5,276 nucleotides of DNA, taken from contig WSZY01000215.1 in NCBI GenBank assembly GCA_013139875.1, forward strand, positions 1 to 5,276. Reading direction: 5' to 3'. Shown one piece after another: positions 1-5,276 of this stretch (within the stretch, counting starts at the first letter, position 1; each line of letters opens with the position of its first letter). Position numbers and translations under genes: made by a program. A model generated the notes under the pieces. It did no database searches and was not told where the DNA came from. It was given only the letters and a program-made list of their open reading frames with translations. Source of the stretch: Mariprofundaceae bacterium (GTDB lineage: Bacteria > Pseudomonadota > Zetaproteobacteria > Mariprofundales > Mariprofundaceae).

Positions 1-153
1 GTTGGGTCGATTGGAGAAATGAGCAAGTACCGTAAGCTGGGACATATTCAGTCCCATCGGATCAAGCATCCGGTTGATTAGCATCGACAGGTTTTGCTGG
101 GCGCTATGAATGCCCTGAATGACCAGGCCCAGATTGCGGGAGCGACTACTCAT
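1..153 (-). CDS. MarR-family transcriptional regulator, N-terminal part (cut by window edge)
   Basis: Reading leftwards from the ATG at 153-151, 51 codons are open to the window edge. The protein begins MSSRSRNLGLVIQGIHSAQQ and continues with a segment (about residues 23-46) matching the start of MarR-family proteins: a dimerisation helix, then the pattern 'LDPMGLNMSQLTVLAHF', which resembles the usual 'l.p.gLt..q..vL..l' leading into the winged helix-turn-helix. The DNA-recognition helix and wing lie outside the window. The start is well fixed: an in-frame TGA (168-166) sits five codons upstream, and a GAGGTGAGAG ribosome site precedes the ATG. The family comprises dimeric repressors, often released by phenolic compounds, oxidants or other small ligands, that commonly control themselves and a divergent neighbour. 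Here the neighbour is the DUF924 gene, and the space between holds four palindromes suited to a dimer. Family call fairly sure; ligand unknown. Confidence 0.8.
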   Translation of the reverse strand, partial: MSSRSRNLGLVIQGIHSAQQNLSMLINRMLDPMGLNMSQLTVLAHFSNRPN

Positions 154-192
154 TGATCTCTCACCTCACGGATATGGAAAGCCTAGATTAAC

Positions 193-264
193 ATTCTTTG
201 GAATACAATTATATTCTATAGAATATATATACATTCTTTAGAATGTTTATATATTCCTAGGAAT
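193..264. promoter_or_regulatory. Tandem operator array: four ATTC-N4-GAAT palindromes at exact 20-bp spacing
   Basis: Four 12-bp inverted repeats lie at 193-204 (ATTCTTTGGAAT), 213-224 (ATTCTATAGAAT), 233-244 (ATTCTTTAGAAT) and 253-264 (ATTCCTAGGAAT). Starts differ by exactly 20 bp, so centres recur about every two helical turns and all sites face nearly the same side of the DNA. The second site extends to a perfect 18-bp palindrome (210-227), the third has 7-bp perfect arms (231-246), and the fourth is a perfect 12-mer. The three linkers are AT-rich and 8 bp long. A lone half-site ATTCT follows at 269-273. Inference: these are binding sites for the adjacent MarR-type dimer, giving cooperative control of both divergent genes. 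Seen directly: the repeats and spacing. Not shown: which protein binds. Confidence 0.8.
208..213 (-). promoter_or_regulatory. Possible -10 element of the MarR gene promoter
   Basis: On the minus strand a perfect TATAAT lies at 213-208, in the linker between the first and second palindromes and touching the second. Transcription would start near 201, inside the first palindrome, giving a leader of roughly 48 nt that contains the GAGGTGAGAG ribosome site. No good -35 hexamer is present at 16-18 bp spacing, where the sequence is GAATGT-like, so this is a partial promoter match in AT-rich DNA. If real, a repressor bound at the first two palindromes would block it, consistent with autoregulation. 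Confidence 0.4.
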
Positions 265-282
265 TATTATTCTCCCTCTTCC

Positions 283-311
283 TTGATGTTTAAAGGTTTC
301 ACATCTATTTT
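283..311 (+). promoter_or_regulatory. Candidate promoter for a leaderless DUF924 transcript
   Basis: TTGATG at 283-288 and TATTTT at 306-311 are separated by exactly 17 bp. Each matches the sigma-70 consensus at four of six positions. The expected transcription start, six to seven bases past the -10, coincides with the ATG at 318. This would explain why the gene has no ribosome-binding site at a usable distance: the nearest purine run, AAAGG at 292-296, is 21 nt from the ATG. The promoter lies just downstream of the palindrome array. The hexamers are weak, so this is a tentative call. Confidence 0.33.
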
Positions 312-317
312 ACTGCT

Positions 318-872
318 ATGTCTGAACAGGTTGCCACCCCTTCTGAAATCATCACCTTCTGGTTCGAGACCCTCGAACCTGCCCAGTGGTGGAAAAAAGA
401 TTTGGCGTTGGACCGGGAAATCAAGGCCCGTTTTGGTGCAGCCCACAGGGCTGCAATGCTGGGAGAACTTGAGCTCTGGCGGGAAACAGCAGATGGCCGG
501 CTGGCTGAAATCATCGTGCTGGATCAGTTCTCCCGCAACATCTATCGCGACAGGCCGCTCGCCTTTGCCTGTGACGTAACTGCGCTGGTATTAGCGCAGG
601 AGGCGGTCCGTACCGGGGCCGATCAACAGGTCGATTTTGAAAAGCGCTCTTTTTTCTACATGCCCTATATGCACAGTGAGTCATCAAAAGTTCACGAAAC
701 GGCGGTAGAGTTGTTCGGCCAACCGGGTGCCGAGTTTAACTATGAGTTTGAATTGAAGCATAAAGCAATTATTGATCGCTTTGGCCGCTATCCACATCGC
801 AATGCCACTCTCGGCCGTGAATCAACGCCCGAGGAGATTGAATTTCTCAAACAGCCCGACTCATCTTTTTAA
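318..872 (+). CDS. DUF924 family protein
   Basis: This 184-residue protein matches the DUF924 family (TPR-like helical fold, unknown biochemical role) along its full length. Family landmarks appear in order: 'EIITFWFE' near residues 10-17, the WW pair at 24-25, 'LDQFSRNIYR' at 68-77, 'FFYMPYMHSE' at 112-121, 'RFGRYPHRN' at 154-162 and 'LGRESTPEE' at 165-173. The length is normal for the family and the gene looks intact. There is no signal peptide or membrane segment, so it is probably cytoplasmic. The ATG at 318 is chosen because an in-frame TAA (291-293) leaves no earlier ATG, GTG or TTG; unusually, no Shine-Dalgarno sequence precedes it. It is divergent from the MarR-type gene and probably its target through the palindrome array. 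Family assignment is strong; the molecular function is not known and I do not propose one. Confidence 0.92.
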   Translation: MSEQVATPSEIITFWFETLEPAQWWKKDLALDREIKARFGAAHRAAMLGELELWRETADGRLAEIIVLDQFSRNIYRDRPLAFACDVTALVLAQEAVRTGADQQVDFEKRSFFYMPYMHSESSKVHETAVELFGQPGAEFNYEFELKHKAIIDRFGRYPHRNATLGRESTPEEIEFLKQPDSSF

Positions 873-883
873 AAATAGTAAGC

Positions 884-907
884 GTCTGCTTTCGGCTAAA
901 AGCGGAC
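884..907. terminator. Hairpin between convergent DUF924 and hppA, possible terminator
   Basis: The arms GTCTGCTTT (884-892) and AAAGCGGAC (899-907) form a 9-bp stem with one G-T pair and a 6-base loop. The hairpin is 11 nt past the DUF924 stop and 30 nt past the hppA stop on the opposite strand. On the plus strand no T-run follows. On the minus strand a TATTTTT run (877-871) follows after 6 bases, so it is a better, though imperfect, intrinsic terminator for hppA. It may slow polymerase from both sides. Confidence 0.5.
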
Positions 908-937
908 ATTCGAAATAGCAATAAAATGGTCTAATTC

Positions 938-2974
938 TTACCCGGCAATCATGCCAACGATCAGCAGTGCAACGATATTGACGATCTTAATCATCGGATT
1001 CACTGCAGGGCCCGCCGTATCCTTGTAAGGATCGCCGACGGTATCGCCGGTAATTGCCGCCTTGTGTGCTTCAGAGCCTTTGCCACCGTTGTGACCGTCT
1101 TCAATGTATTTCTTGGCATTATCCCATGCTCCGCCACCGATGGTCATGGAGATGGCCACAAAGATTCCGGTGATGATGCTGCCAACCAGCATGCCTCCGA
1201 GCGCTATAGGGCCTAAGAAGAAACCTACGGCAACAGGCACAACAACCGGAAGAAGTGAAGGGACAATCATCTCTTTCAGCGCCGATTTGGTAAGGATATC
1301 AACAGCCTGCGAATAGTCCGGGCACGCCGTCTTCTCCATAATACCCGGAATCTCCCGAAACTGTCTGCGCACCTCGTGAACAATACTCTGTGCCGCACGC
1401 CCAACCGACTCGATCGTCAGGGCGCTGAACAGGTATGGCAGCATGCCGCCGATAAAGAGGCCAATAATAACCTCATGATCAGAGAGATCGAAACGCACCT
1501 CGCCGATATATCTCGACAGCTGGTGTGTATAGTCCTGGAACAGTACCAGCGCCGCCAGGCCAGCCGAACCGATGGCATAACCCTTGGTTACGGCCTTGGT
1601 GGTATTACCCACCGCGTCCAGCGGATCAGTAACCGCACGAATCTCTTCCGGAAGCTCTGCCATCTCGGCAATGCCTCCGGCGTTATCAGTAATCGGTCCG
1701 TAAGCATCCAGAGCCACGATAATGCCGGCCATCGAAAGCATGGCGGTTGCTGCAATCGCAATGCCGTATAGCCCTGCAAAGGCATGGGCTGCATAAATAC
1801 CCAGGCAGACCACCAGCACCGGTACTGCCGTCGCCTTCATCGACAAGCCCAGGCCCGCAATCACATTGGTTCCATGCCCTGTTTCAGAGGCTTTCGCAAT
1901 ATTATGCACCGGTGAAAACAGCCGACTGGTATAATATTCGGTGATAACAACAAGGCCTGCCGTCAAAACAAGGCCTACTAGAGCCGAGCTATAAATAGCC
2001 GATGTAGAATACATCGCATTTCCACTCATCAGCCAGAGGGTAACAGGATAAAATAGAATCGCAGAGATCACGCCTGAAGCGATCAGGCCACGATAGAGAG
2101 CCTTCATCACCCTCAGATCTTCCCCGATTTTTACAAAGCGCATACCAATAACCGTAGCCACGATGCCCGCTCCCCCGAGCGCCAGTGGATAGACCAATGC
2201 ATTGCCAAAAGTTGAAAAGGTGAGTGCTGCCAACAATATCGTGGCAATCATGGTGACGGCATAGGTCTCGAATAGATCTGCTGCCATGCCCGCACAGTCA
2301 CCGACGTTATCGCCGACATTATCTGCAATCACGGCAGGGTTGCGCGGATCATCCTCAGGAATACCCGCCTCCACCTTACCGACCAGATCGGCTCCCACGT
2401 CAGCACCCTTGGTGAAGATGCCACCACCGACGCGGGCAAACACGGAGATCAGCGATGCTCCGAAGGCAACACCGATAAGCGGCTGCAGCAGGTGCGACTG
2501 GTCGCCGCCATTAAATAGAAGCAGCGCAATAAAAAAGAGAACTACGCCGATCAGGCCGAGCCCAACGACCATCAGGCCCGTCACAGCTCCACCACGGAAC
2601 GCAACCTGCAGTGCTGCATTACGCCCCCTTCTGGCTGCTGCGGCTGTTCGGACATTGGCTTTAACCGAAATATGCATGCCGATAAAGCCAGCCGCTGCGG
2701 AGAGCAAAGCACCAACCACAAAGCCGGCTGCGGTGCCAAGGCCGATAGACCAGGCCAACAGCAGCGTGAACACCACACCGACCATCAGAATTGTCCGGTA
2801 CTGTCTTCTCAAGTAGGCACGCGCACCAATCTCAATCGTTCCAGCGATCTCCTGCATACGCTCGTTTCCCGCATCCTGCCTCTCAACCCATTCGATCGAT
2901 TTCCAGGCATAGATAACCGCACCAACACCACATGCAGTGATGATGGCCAAAGCCAGTACAGATATATTTTCCAT
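938..2974 (-). CDS. hppA: Membrane-bound proton-translocating pyrophosphatase, K+-independent type
   Basis: This 678-residue, multi-spanning inner-membrane protein hydrolyses pyrophosphate to phosphate and uses the energy to pump H+ out of the cytoplasm. The conserved pyrophosphate/Mg2+ sites are all present: '[11 protein letters not shown]' at 192-202, '[19 protein letters not shown]' at 218-236, '[16 protein letters not shown]' at 423-438, and near the C terminus 'GGAWDNAKK' at 614-622 and '[18 protein letters not shown]' at 643-660. The motif [10 protein letters not shown] (456-465) has Lys460 and Thr463, the known signature of the K+-independent class; the K+-dependent class has Ala at 460 and Gly or Ala at 463. 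Length is normal and no key residue is missing. The start at 2974 is preferred over an in-frame ATG at 3034 because AAGGAG lies 9 nt upstream of it and the predicted promoter overlaps the longer reading. It is a single gene, divergent from the CPFC protein gene and convergent with DUF924. H+ specificity rather than Na+ follows from the K+-independent class. Confidence 0.97.
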   Translation of the reverse strand: MENISVLALAIITACGVGAVIYAWKSIEWVERQDAGNERMQEIAGTIEIGARAYLRRQYRTILMVGVVFTLLLAWSIGLGTAAGFVVGALLSAAAGFIGMHISVKANVRTAAAARRGRNAALQVAFRGGAVTGLMVVGLGLIGVVLFFIALLLFNGGDQSHLLQPLIGVAFGASLISVFARVGGGIFTKGADVGADLVGKVEAGIPEDDPRNPAVIADNVGDNVGDCAGMAADLFETYAVTMIATILLAALTFSTFGNALVYPLALGGAGIVATVIGMRFVKIGEDLRVMKALYRGLIASGVISAILFYPVTLWLMSGNAMYSTSAIYSSALVGLVLTAGLVVITEYYTSRLFSPVHNIAKASETGHGTNVIAGLGLSMKATAVPVLVVCLGIYAAHAFAGLYGIAIAATAMLSMAGIIVALDAYGPITDNAGGIAEMAELPEEIRAVTDPLDAVGNTTKAVTKGYAIGSAGLAALVLFQDYTHQLSRYIGEVRFDLSDHEVIIGLFIGGMLPYLFSALTIESVGRAAQSIVHEVRRQFREIPGIMEKTACPDYSQAVDILTKSALKEMIVPSLLPVVVPVAVGFFLGPIALGGMLVGSIITGIFVAISMTIGGGAWDNAKKYIEDGHNGGKGSEAHKAAITGDTVGDPYKDTAGPAVNPMIKIVNIVALLIVGMIAG

Positions 2975-2983
2975 GGTGAAGGT

Positions 2984-2989
2984 CTCCTT
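2984..2989 (-). promoter_or_regulatory. Ribosome-binding site that fixes the hppA start
   Basis: The minus strand reads AAGGAGA, then nine bases, then the ATG at 2974-2972. No comparable site precedes the alternative ATG at 3034. The resulting N terminus ([17 protein letters not shown]) starts directly with the first membrane helix, as expected for this family, whereas the longer version would add a 20-residue polar tail. Confidence 0.8.
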
Positions 2990-3001
2990 GATCGCAACAG
3001 A

Positions 3002-3030
3002 ATTATAGGCCTGTGCCTGAGCTTTCTCAA
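3002..3030 (-). promoter_or_regulatory. Sigma-70-type promoter of hppA
   Basis: On the minus strand TTGAGA (3030-3025, five of six consensus bases) is followed after exactly 17 bp by a perfect TATAAT (3007-3002). Transcription should start near 2995, giving a leader of about 21 nt just large enough for the AAGGAG ribosome site. No operator-like repeat overlaps the hexamers, so expression may be largely constitutive, though that is inference. The elements lie inside the longer in-frame reading of hppA, which argues against translation from 3034. Confidence 0.7.
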
Positions 3031-3082
3031 GCATATAACAGATCTTTTAATTCAGAATTTCATCCCTGGGTTTCAACACCTT

Positions 3083-3101
3083 CACGGCTATAGGTTCCGT
3101 G
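3083..3101. repeat. Short inverted repeat in the hppA / CPFC-protein intergenic region
   Basis: CACGG (3083-3087) and CCGTG (3097-3101) form a perfect 5-bp inverted repeat around a 9-base centre, extendable by a T-G and a T-A pair. It lies between the hppA promoter and the start of the divergent gene, so it could be a regulator site, but a repeat this short is expected often by chance. Otherwise the stretch from 3031 to 3187 shows no convincing promoter for the plus-strand gene. Confidence 0.2.
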
Positions 3102-3198
3102 GATTAACAAGCCATCTCAAATATTCCCACAATTCATAACTCTACTTACCTGAACCACCATGTTACCTTGCCGCCCTTTCATCATGTGAGGTGCTGTT

Positions 3199-3573
3199 AT
3201 GGTTGTAGTTCGCTGGATTCTTGGACGGCTGATCCTACTGCTGAATTTTGTTTTTTCCCCCAGAACTGTCAGGCGGTCGGCCGAGCAGCAGACAGCCGTT
3301 GACAGAGAGACGGCCCGGCTCTCACTCTATCAATATCTTGCCTGTCCGTTTTGCGTGAAAGTTCGCCGCTCAATGAAACGCCATGCGCTCAACATTGAAA
3401 CCCGTGATGCCAAGCGCCACGATCAGTTTCGTGAAGAGCTTGTTCAGGGTGGTGGCAAGCTGAAGGTTCCTTGCCTTAGAATCGAAGAGGGTGGTGGCGG
3501 CGTTCGCTGGATGTATGAGTCATCAGATATCATCAGTTATCTGGAACAGAGCTTTGCTCCGGCCAAAAGATAA
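3199..3573 (+). CDS. Membrane-anchored glutaredoxin / GST N-terminal-domain protein
   Basis: This 124-residue protein has an N-terminal hydrophobic segment (about residues 2-20, RWILGRLILLLNFVFS) followed by RR-rich positive residues. That suits a single membrane anchor with the rest in the cytoplasm. From residue 41 it has a thioredoxin fold of the glutaredoxin/GST-N type: strand 'LSLYQYLACPFCVKVRR' with a CPFC redox pair (Cys49, Cys52), the cis-proline motif 'KVPCL' (Pro91) and 'ESSDIISYLE' (107-116), which in this fold contacts the glutathione gamma-glutamyl group. It probably reduces disulfides or handles glutathione adducts at the membrane face; substrate unknown. There is no GST C-terminal helical domain, so it is glutaredoxin-sized rather than a full GST. 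The start is firm: GAGGTG lies 5 nt upstream, with an in-frame TGA at 3187-3189. An uncleaved anchor is assumed; export is less likely because the domain is glutathione-type. Confidence 0.87.
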   Translation: MVVVRWILGRLILLLNFVFSPRTVRRSAEQQTAVDRETARLSLYQYLACPFCVKVRRSMKRHALNIETRDAKRHDQFREELVQGGGKLKVPCLRIEEGGGGVRWMYESSDIISYLEQSFAPAKR

Positions 3574-3622
3574 AACAGAGCATCCGGCGATAGCCCCCCG
3601 AACCCTCCGCTGGGCTGAAGGG

Positions 3623-4063
3623 TCAGGCCTTTCGCGCTATTGGCATGCCCCGTTTAACCCTGAGGTGCTCCTTGTTTTGAGCAAGCATTTTCAGGGAGCT
3701 TTCAATATATTGTCTGGAGTTGATTTCATCGGCAGCATATTGCTGAAGAAGCGCCAGCCATTGCTCATGAATCTGGCAGTGCCCGGAAACACCGGGCTCA
3801 GACAGGGGACAGTCCAGGCATCTATGGCTGGAAACCTCGTTGGTTAGACTCTCCTTCTCCCACATTTTCCGGTACTGATCCGCATGCATTGCGATCCACT
3901 CAATGGCTCGTGATTCCTGCTCTTCCGGAGGGTACTTCTCAAGATGCTCCTGTATGGCGCTCAGTTGCTTTTGGATAAATTCCTGATCAGAAAAGGCAAT
4001 AGCCTGATTATGGCCGGCAAAACGCAGGATCAGAGTAAGCATGGAATCATTTATTGTGTACAT
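3623..4063 (-). CDS. Uncharacterised protein with a Cys2-Cys-His cluster
   Basis: I do not recognise this 146-residue protein. It is soluble and probably mostly helical: no signal peptide or membrane segment, and a Glu/Gln-rich region at about 26-70. In the middle is the pattern HRCLDCPLSEPGVSGHCQIH, giving Cys82-x2-Cys85-x10-Cys96-x2-His99, spacing that could bind zinc or another metal, or serve as a redox site. After it comes a helical stretch (100-135), then a basic tail (RVKRGMPIARKA). The start at 4063 is supported by AGGA five bases upstream; the internal ATG at codon 8 has no ribosome site. The gene lies 54 nt after purN on the same strand with no evident terminator between, so it may be the last gene of the purMN transcript. 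It converges on the CPFC-protein gene. Compact fit between neighbours and plausible protein composition support a real gene; function unknown. Confidence 0.72.
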   Translation of the reverse strand: MYTINDSMLTLILRFAGHNQAIAFSDQEFIQKQLSAIQEHLEKYPPEEQESRAIEWIAMHADQYRKMWEKESLTNEVSSHRCLDCPLSEPGVSGHCQIHEQWLALLQQYAADEINSRQYIESSLKMLAQNKEHLRVKRGMPIARKA

Positions 4064-4117
4064 AACAATCCTATCCTGATATTTCCTGATGGCCCGTCAA
4101 TTGCTCATGTACAAGCG

Positions 4118-4735
4118 CTAAGTGCTTTTCCATACAACCCTGCGACCGACAATATCAAATCCTTCATTGGCCATGCGGGCAAGGGTGGCCGGATAGAGCC
4201 TGTGCTCTTCCACCTGAATTCGGGCATGCAGTGAATCACGGGTGTCGCCGTCCAGCACAGGCACAACGCTTTGCGCCAGAATAGGGCCCCCATCAAGCAC
4301 TTCATCCCCCAGATGAACCGTGCAACCGGAAACCTTCACGCCATATTCGAGCGCATCCTCAACCGCTTTTGCCCCGACAAAGGATGGCAGCAGCGATGGG
4401 TGAATGTTGATAATGCGTCCACGAAAACGGCTGACAAATGAGGATGAGAGAATCCGCATGTAACCGGCCAGAACAATCCACTGGCAACCGTGCCTGTCCA
4501 GCAGCTCAGCACACTCAGCATCAAACTGTTCGCGTCCTGCAAAGTTTTCAGGGTCAACATACACCACATGGGGCACACCGGCGTTACGGGCGATGCTAAG
4601 GGCCTCTGCATCGCCTTTGTCAGAGATCACCAGCTTCACATCAACCGGGCATTCGCCTCTGGCAACCGATTCAAGAATGACTTTGAGATTGGTCCCTCGT
4701 CCGGAGACCATCACTGCAACTGTTTTAGCGTTCAT
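4118..4735 (-). CDS. purN: Phosphoribosylglycinamide formyltransferase (GAR transformylase)
   Basis: PurN transfers the formyl group of 10-formyltetrahydrofolate to glycinamide ribonucleotide, the third step of de novo purine synthesis, in the cytoplasm. The 205-residue protein has the GAR phosphate-binding loop SGRGTNL (11-17) and the catalytic triad Asn110, His112 (in 'IINIHPSLLPSF') and Asp148 (in 'EVLDGGPILAQ'). These have the same relative spacing as Asn106, His108 and Asp144 of the E. coli enzyme. The C-terminal 'RIQVEEHRLYP' (172-182) is also typical. Length is normal and the gene is complete. The start at 4735 leaves the usual short lead before the phosphate loop, but the 17 nt between the purM stop and this ATG hold no good Shine-Dalgarno sequence, so translation is probably coupled to purM. 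The folate-type purN, rather than the formate-dependent purT, implies reliance on 10-formyl-THF here. Confidence 0.97.
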   Translation of the reverse strand: MNAKTVAVMVSGRGTNLKVILESVARGECPVDVKLVISDKGDAEALSIARNAGVPHVVYVDPENFAGREQFDAECAELLDRHGCQWIVLAGYMRILSSSFVSRFRGRIINIHPSLLPSFVGAKAVEDALEYGVKVSGCTVHLGDEVLDGGPILAQSVVPVLDGDTRDSLHARIQVEEHRLYPATLARMANEGFDIVGRRVVWKST

Positions 4736-4752
4736 TGTTTTCTAAGGGCTTA

Positions 4753-5276
4753 TCAACCGATCAGGGTAACCGGCTCACCACTGCGCTTGTGGATCTTACC
4801 GATATGATAAACGGTTTCGCCCGCATTTTTCAGAATGGCCTTGGCCTTCTCCGCTTCGCTCTCAGGCAGAATCACGGCGAATCCAATTCCCATATTAAAG
4901 GTGCGGTAACGCTCGTTACGTTCCACATTAGCAAAAGAGAGCAGATATTCAAAAGCGGGAGGAACAGGCCATGAACTGATATCCACAGTAACAGCCAGAT
5001 CTTCGGAAACGATCCGTTCCATATTATCAAACATACCACCGCCGGTGATATGCGAGAATCCGTGAACCGTAATATCACTTTTCATCAGTGCATTGACTGC
5101 AGGAACATAGAGGCGGGTAGGGGACAGAACGCCCTCAACCGCCTTGCGGCCATCAGAGAGAAGATCATTTTCAAGATCAGCACTGCCCAGCTCAATCAGC
5201 TTGCGAACCATGGAGAAACCATTGGAGTGCGGGCCGCTGGATGCCAGCCCCAGAATCACATCACCATCACTGATTT
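4753..5276 (-). CDS. purM: Phosphoribosylformylglycinamidine cyclo-ligase (AIR synthetase), C-terminal half
   Basis: PurM closes the imidazole ring of aminoimidazole ribonucleotide using ATP, the fifth step of de novo purine synthesis. About 173 codons are visible, running in from the right edge; the 5' half with the start is outside. Family landmarks in the fragment are 'GDVILGLASSGPHSNGFS' near residues 4-21, 'HGFSHITGGG' at 71-80 followed by 'NMERI', 'DISSWPVPPAFEYL' at 98-111 and 'RTFNMGIGFAVILP' at 124-137, all as in PurM proteins of the usual 340-350 residue length. The frame is open to the window end (first full codon 5274-5272), with no sign of damage. The stop at 4755-4753 lies 17 nt before purN, the common purM-purN operon order. 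Confidence 0.96.
   Translation of the reverse strand, partial: ISDGDVILGLASSGPHSNGFSMVRKLIELGSADLENDLLSDGRKAVEGVLSPTRLYVPAVNALMKSDITVHGFSHITGGGMFDNMERIVSEDLAVTVDISSWPVPPAFEYLLSFANVERNERYRTFNMGIGFAVILPESEAEKAKAILKNAGETVYHIGKIHKRSGEPVTLIG

Noticed and set aside
193..264. Regularly spaced repeats as a small CRISPR array
   Set aside because: Repeats are only 12 bp, palindromic and imperfect, linkers are 8 bp, and the array sits between divergent promoters beside a MarR gene. Operator sites explain it better.
193..264. Sites for a BigR/SqrR-type sulfide-responsive repressor (ATTC-N8-GAAT)
   Set aside because: The half-sites are similar, but here ATTC and GAAT are 4 bases apart; the 8-base gaps occur only in the outward orientation between neighbouring sites. 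The adjacent regulator is MarR-like, not ArsR-like.
2286..2816. 176-codon plus-strand open frame inside hppA
   Set aside because: It is antisense to conserved hppA coding sequence and its translation is low-complexity Pro/Thr/Ala/Ser-rich, typical of an antisense shadow frame.
2975..3034. N-terminal extension of hppA from the ATG at 3034
   Set aside because: It overlaps a strong predicted promoter, lacks a ribosome site, and adds a polar tail not expected before the first membrane helix.
3592..3623. Possible terminator hairpins between the CPFC-protein gene and the convergent uncharacterised gene
   Set aside because: AGCCC/GGGCT and ACCCT/AGGGT can each pair but they compete with one another, stems are only 5 bp, and no T-run follows on either strand.
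4074..4090. Two direct copies of TCCTGAT 10 bp apart upstream of the uncharacterised gene
   Set aside because: Only two 7-bp copies. On the minus strand the nearby AGGA elements are adequately explained as ribosome-site sequence, and no dyad or promoter is attached.
4064..4117. Promoter for the uncharacterised gene starting with TTGACG on the minus strand
   Set aside because: The hexamer at 16-18 bp spacing is a very poor -10 match, and transcription would begin almost at the ATG, downstream of its ribosome site.

Overview
The window reads as ordinary chromosomal DNA of a Gram-negative bacterium, most likely a proteobacterium. Base composition looks balanced to slightly GC-rich in genes and AT-rich between them. 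The gene content is purM-purN, a K+-independent membrane H+-pyrophosphatase, a DUF924 protein, a MarR-type regulator and a membrane-anchored glutaredoxin/GST-like protein. I cannot fix the genus. A chemolithotrophic or environmental gamma- or zetaproteobacterium is possible, but this is a guess from the gene set. I see no tRNA, rRNA, CRISPR array, transposase or phage gene.

Layout. Positions 1-153 (minus) hold the first 51 codons of a MarR-family regulator that runs off the left edge. It is divergent from a DUF924 gene (318-872, plus). The AT-rich space between them carries four palindromes of the form ATTC-N4-GAAT whose centres are exactly 20 bp apart; this is the most distinctive non-coding structure in the window. 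DUF924 converges on hppA (start 2974, stop 938, minus), with a hairpin between the two stops. hppA has a textbook sigma-70-type promoter just upstream, which fixes its start at 2974 rather than at the longer in-frame ATG at 3034. Divergent from hppA is a 124-residue membrane-anchored CPFC protein (3199-3573, plus). It converges on a minus-strand group entering from the right edge: purM (3' part), purN, then an uncharacterised 146-residue protein with a Cys2-Cys-His cluster.

How the genes relate. purM and purN encode steps 5 and 3 of de novo purine synthesis and are almost certainly co-transcribed; the uncharacterised gene lies 54 nt downstream on the same strand and may be the third member. 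Purine and other nucleotide synthesis releases pyrophosphate, which the H+-pyrophosphatase can use to pump protons, but nothing in the sequence ties their regulation together. The MarR/DUF924 pair looks like a self-contained regulator-target module controlled through the operator array.

No dramatic new system is evident. The points most worth following are the phased operator array, a possible leaderless promoter for DUF924, and the uncharacterised Cys/His protein linked to purMN.
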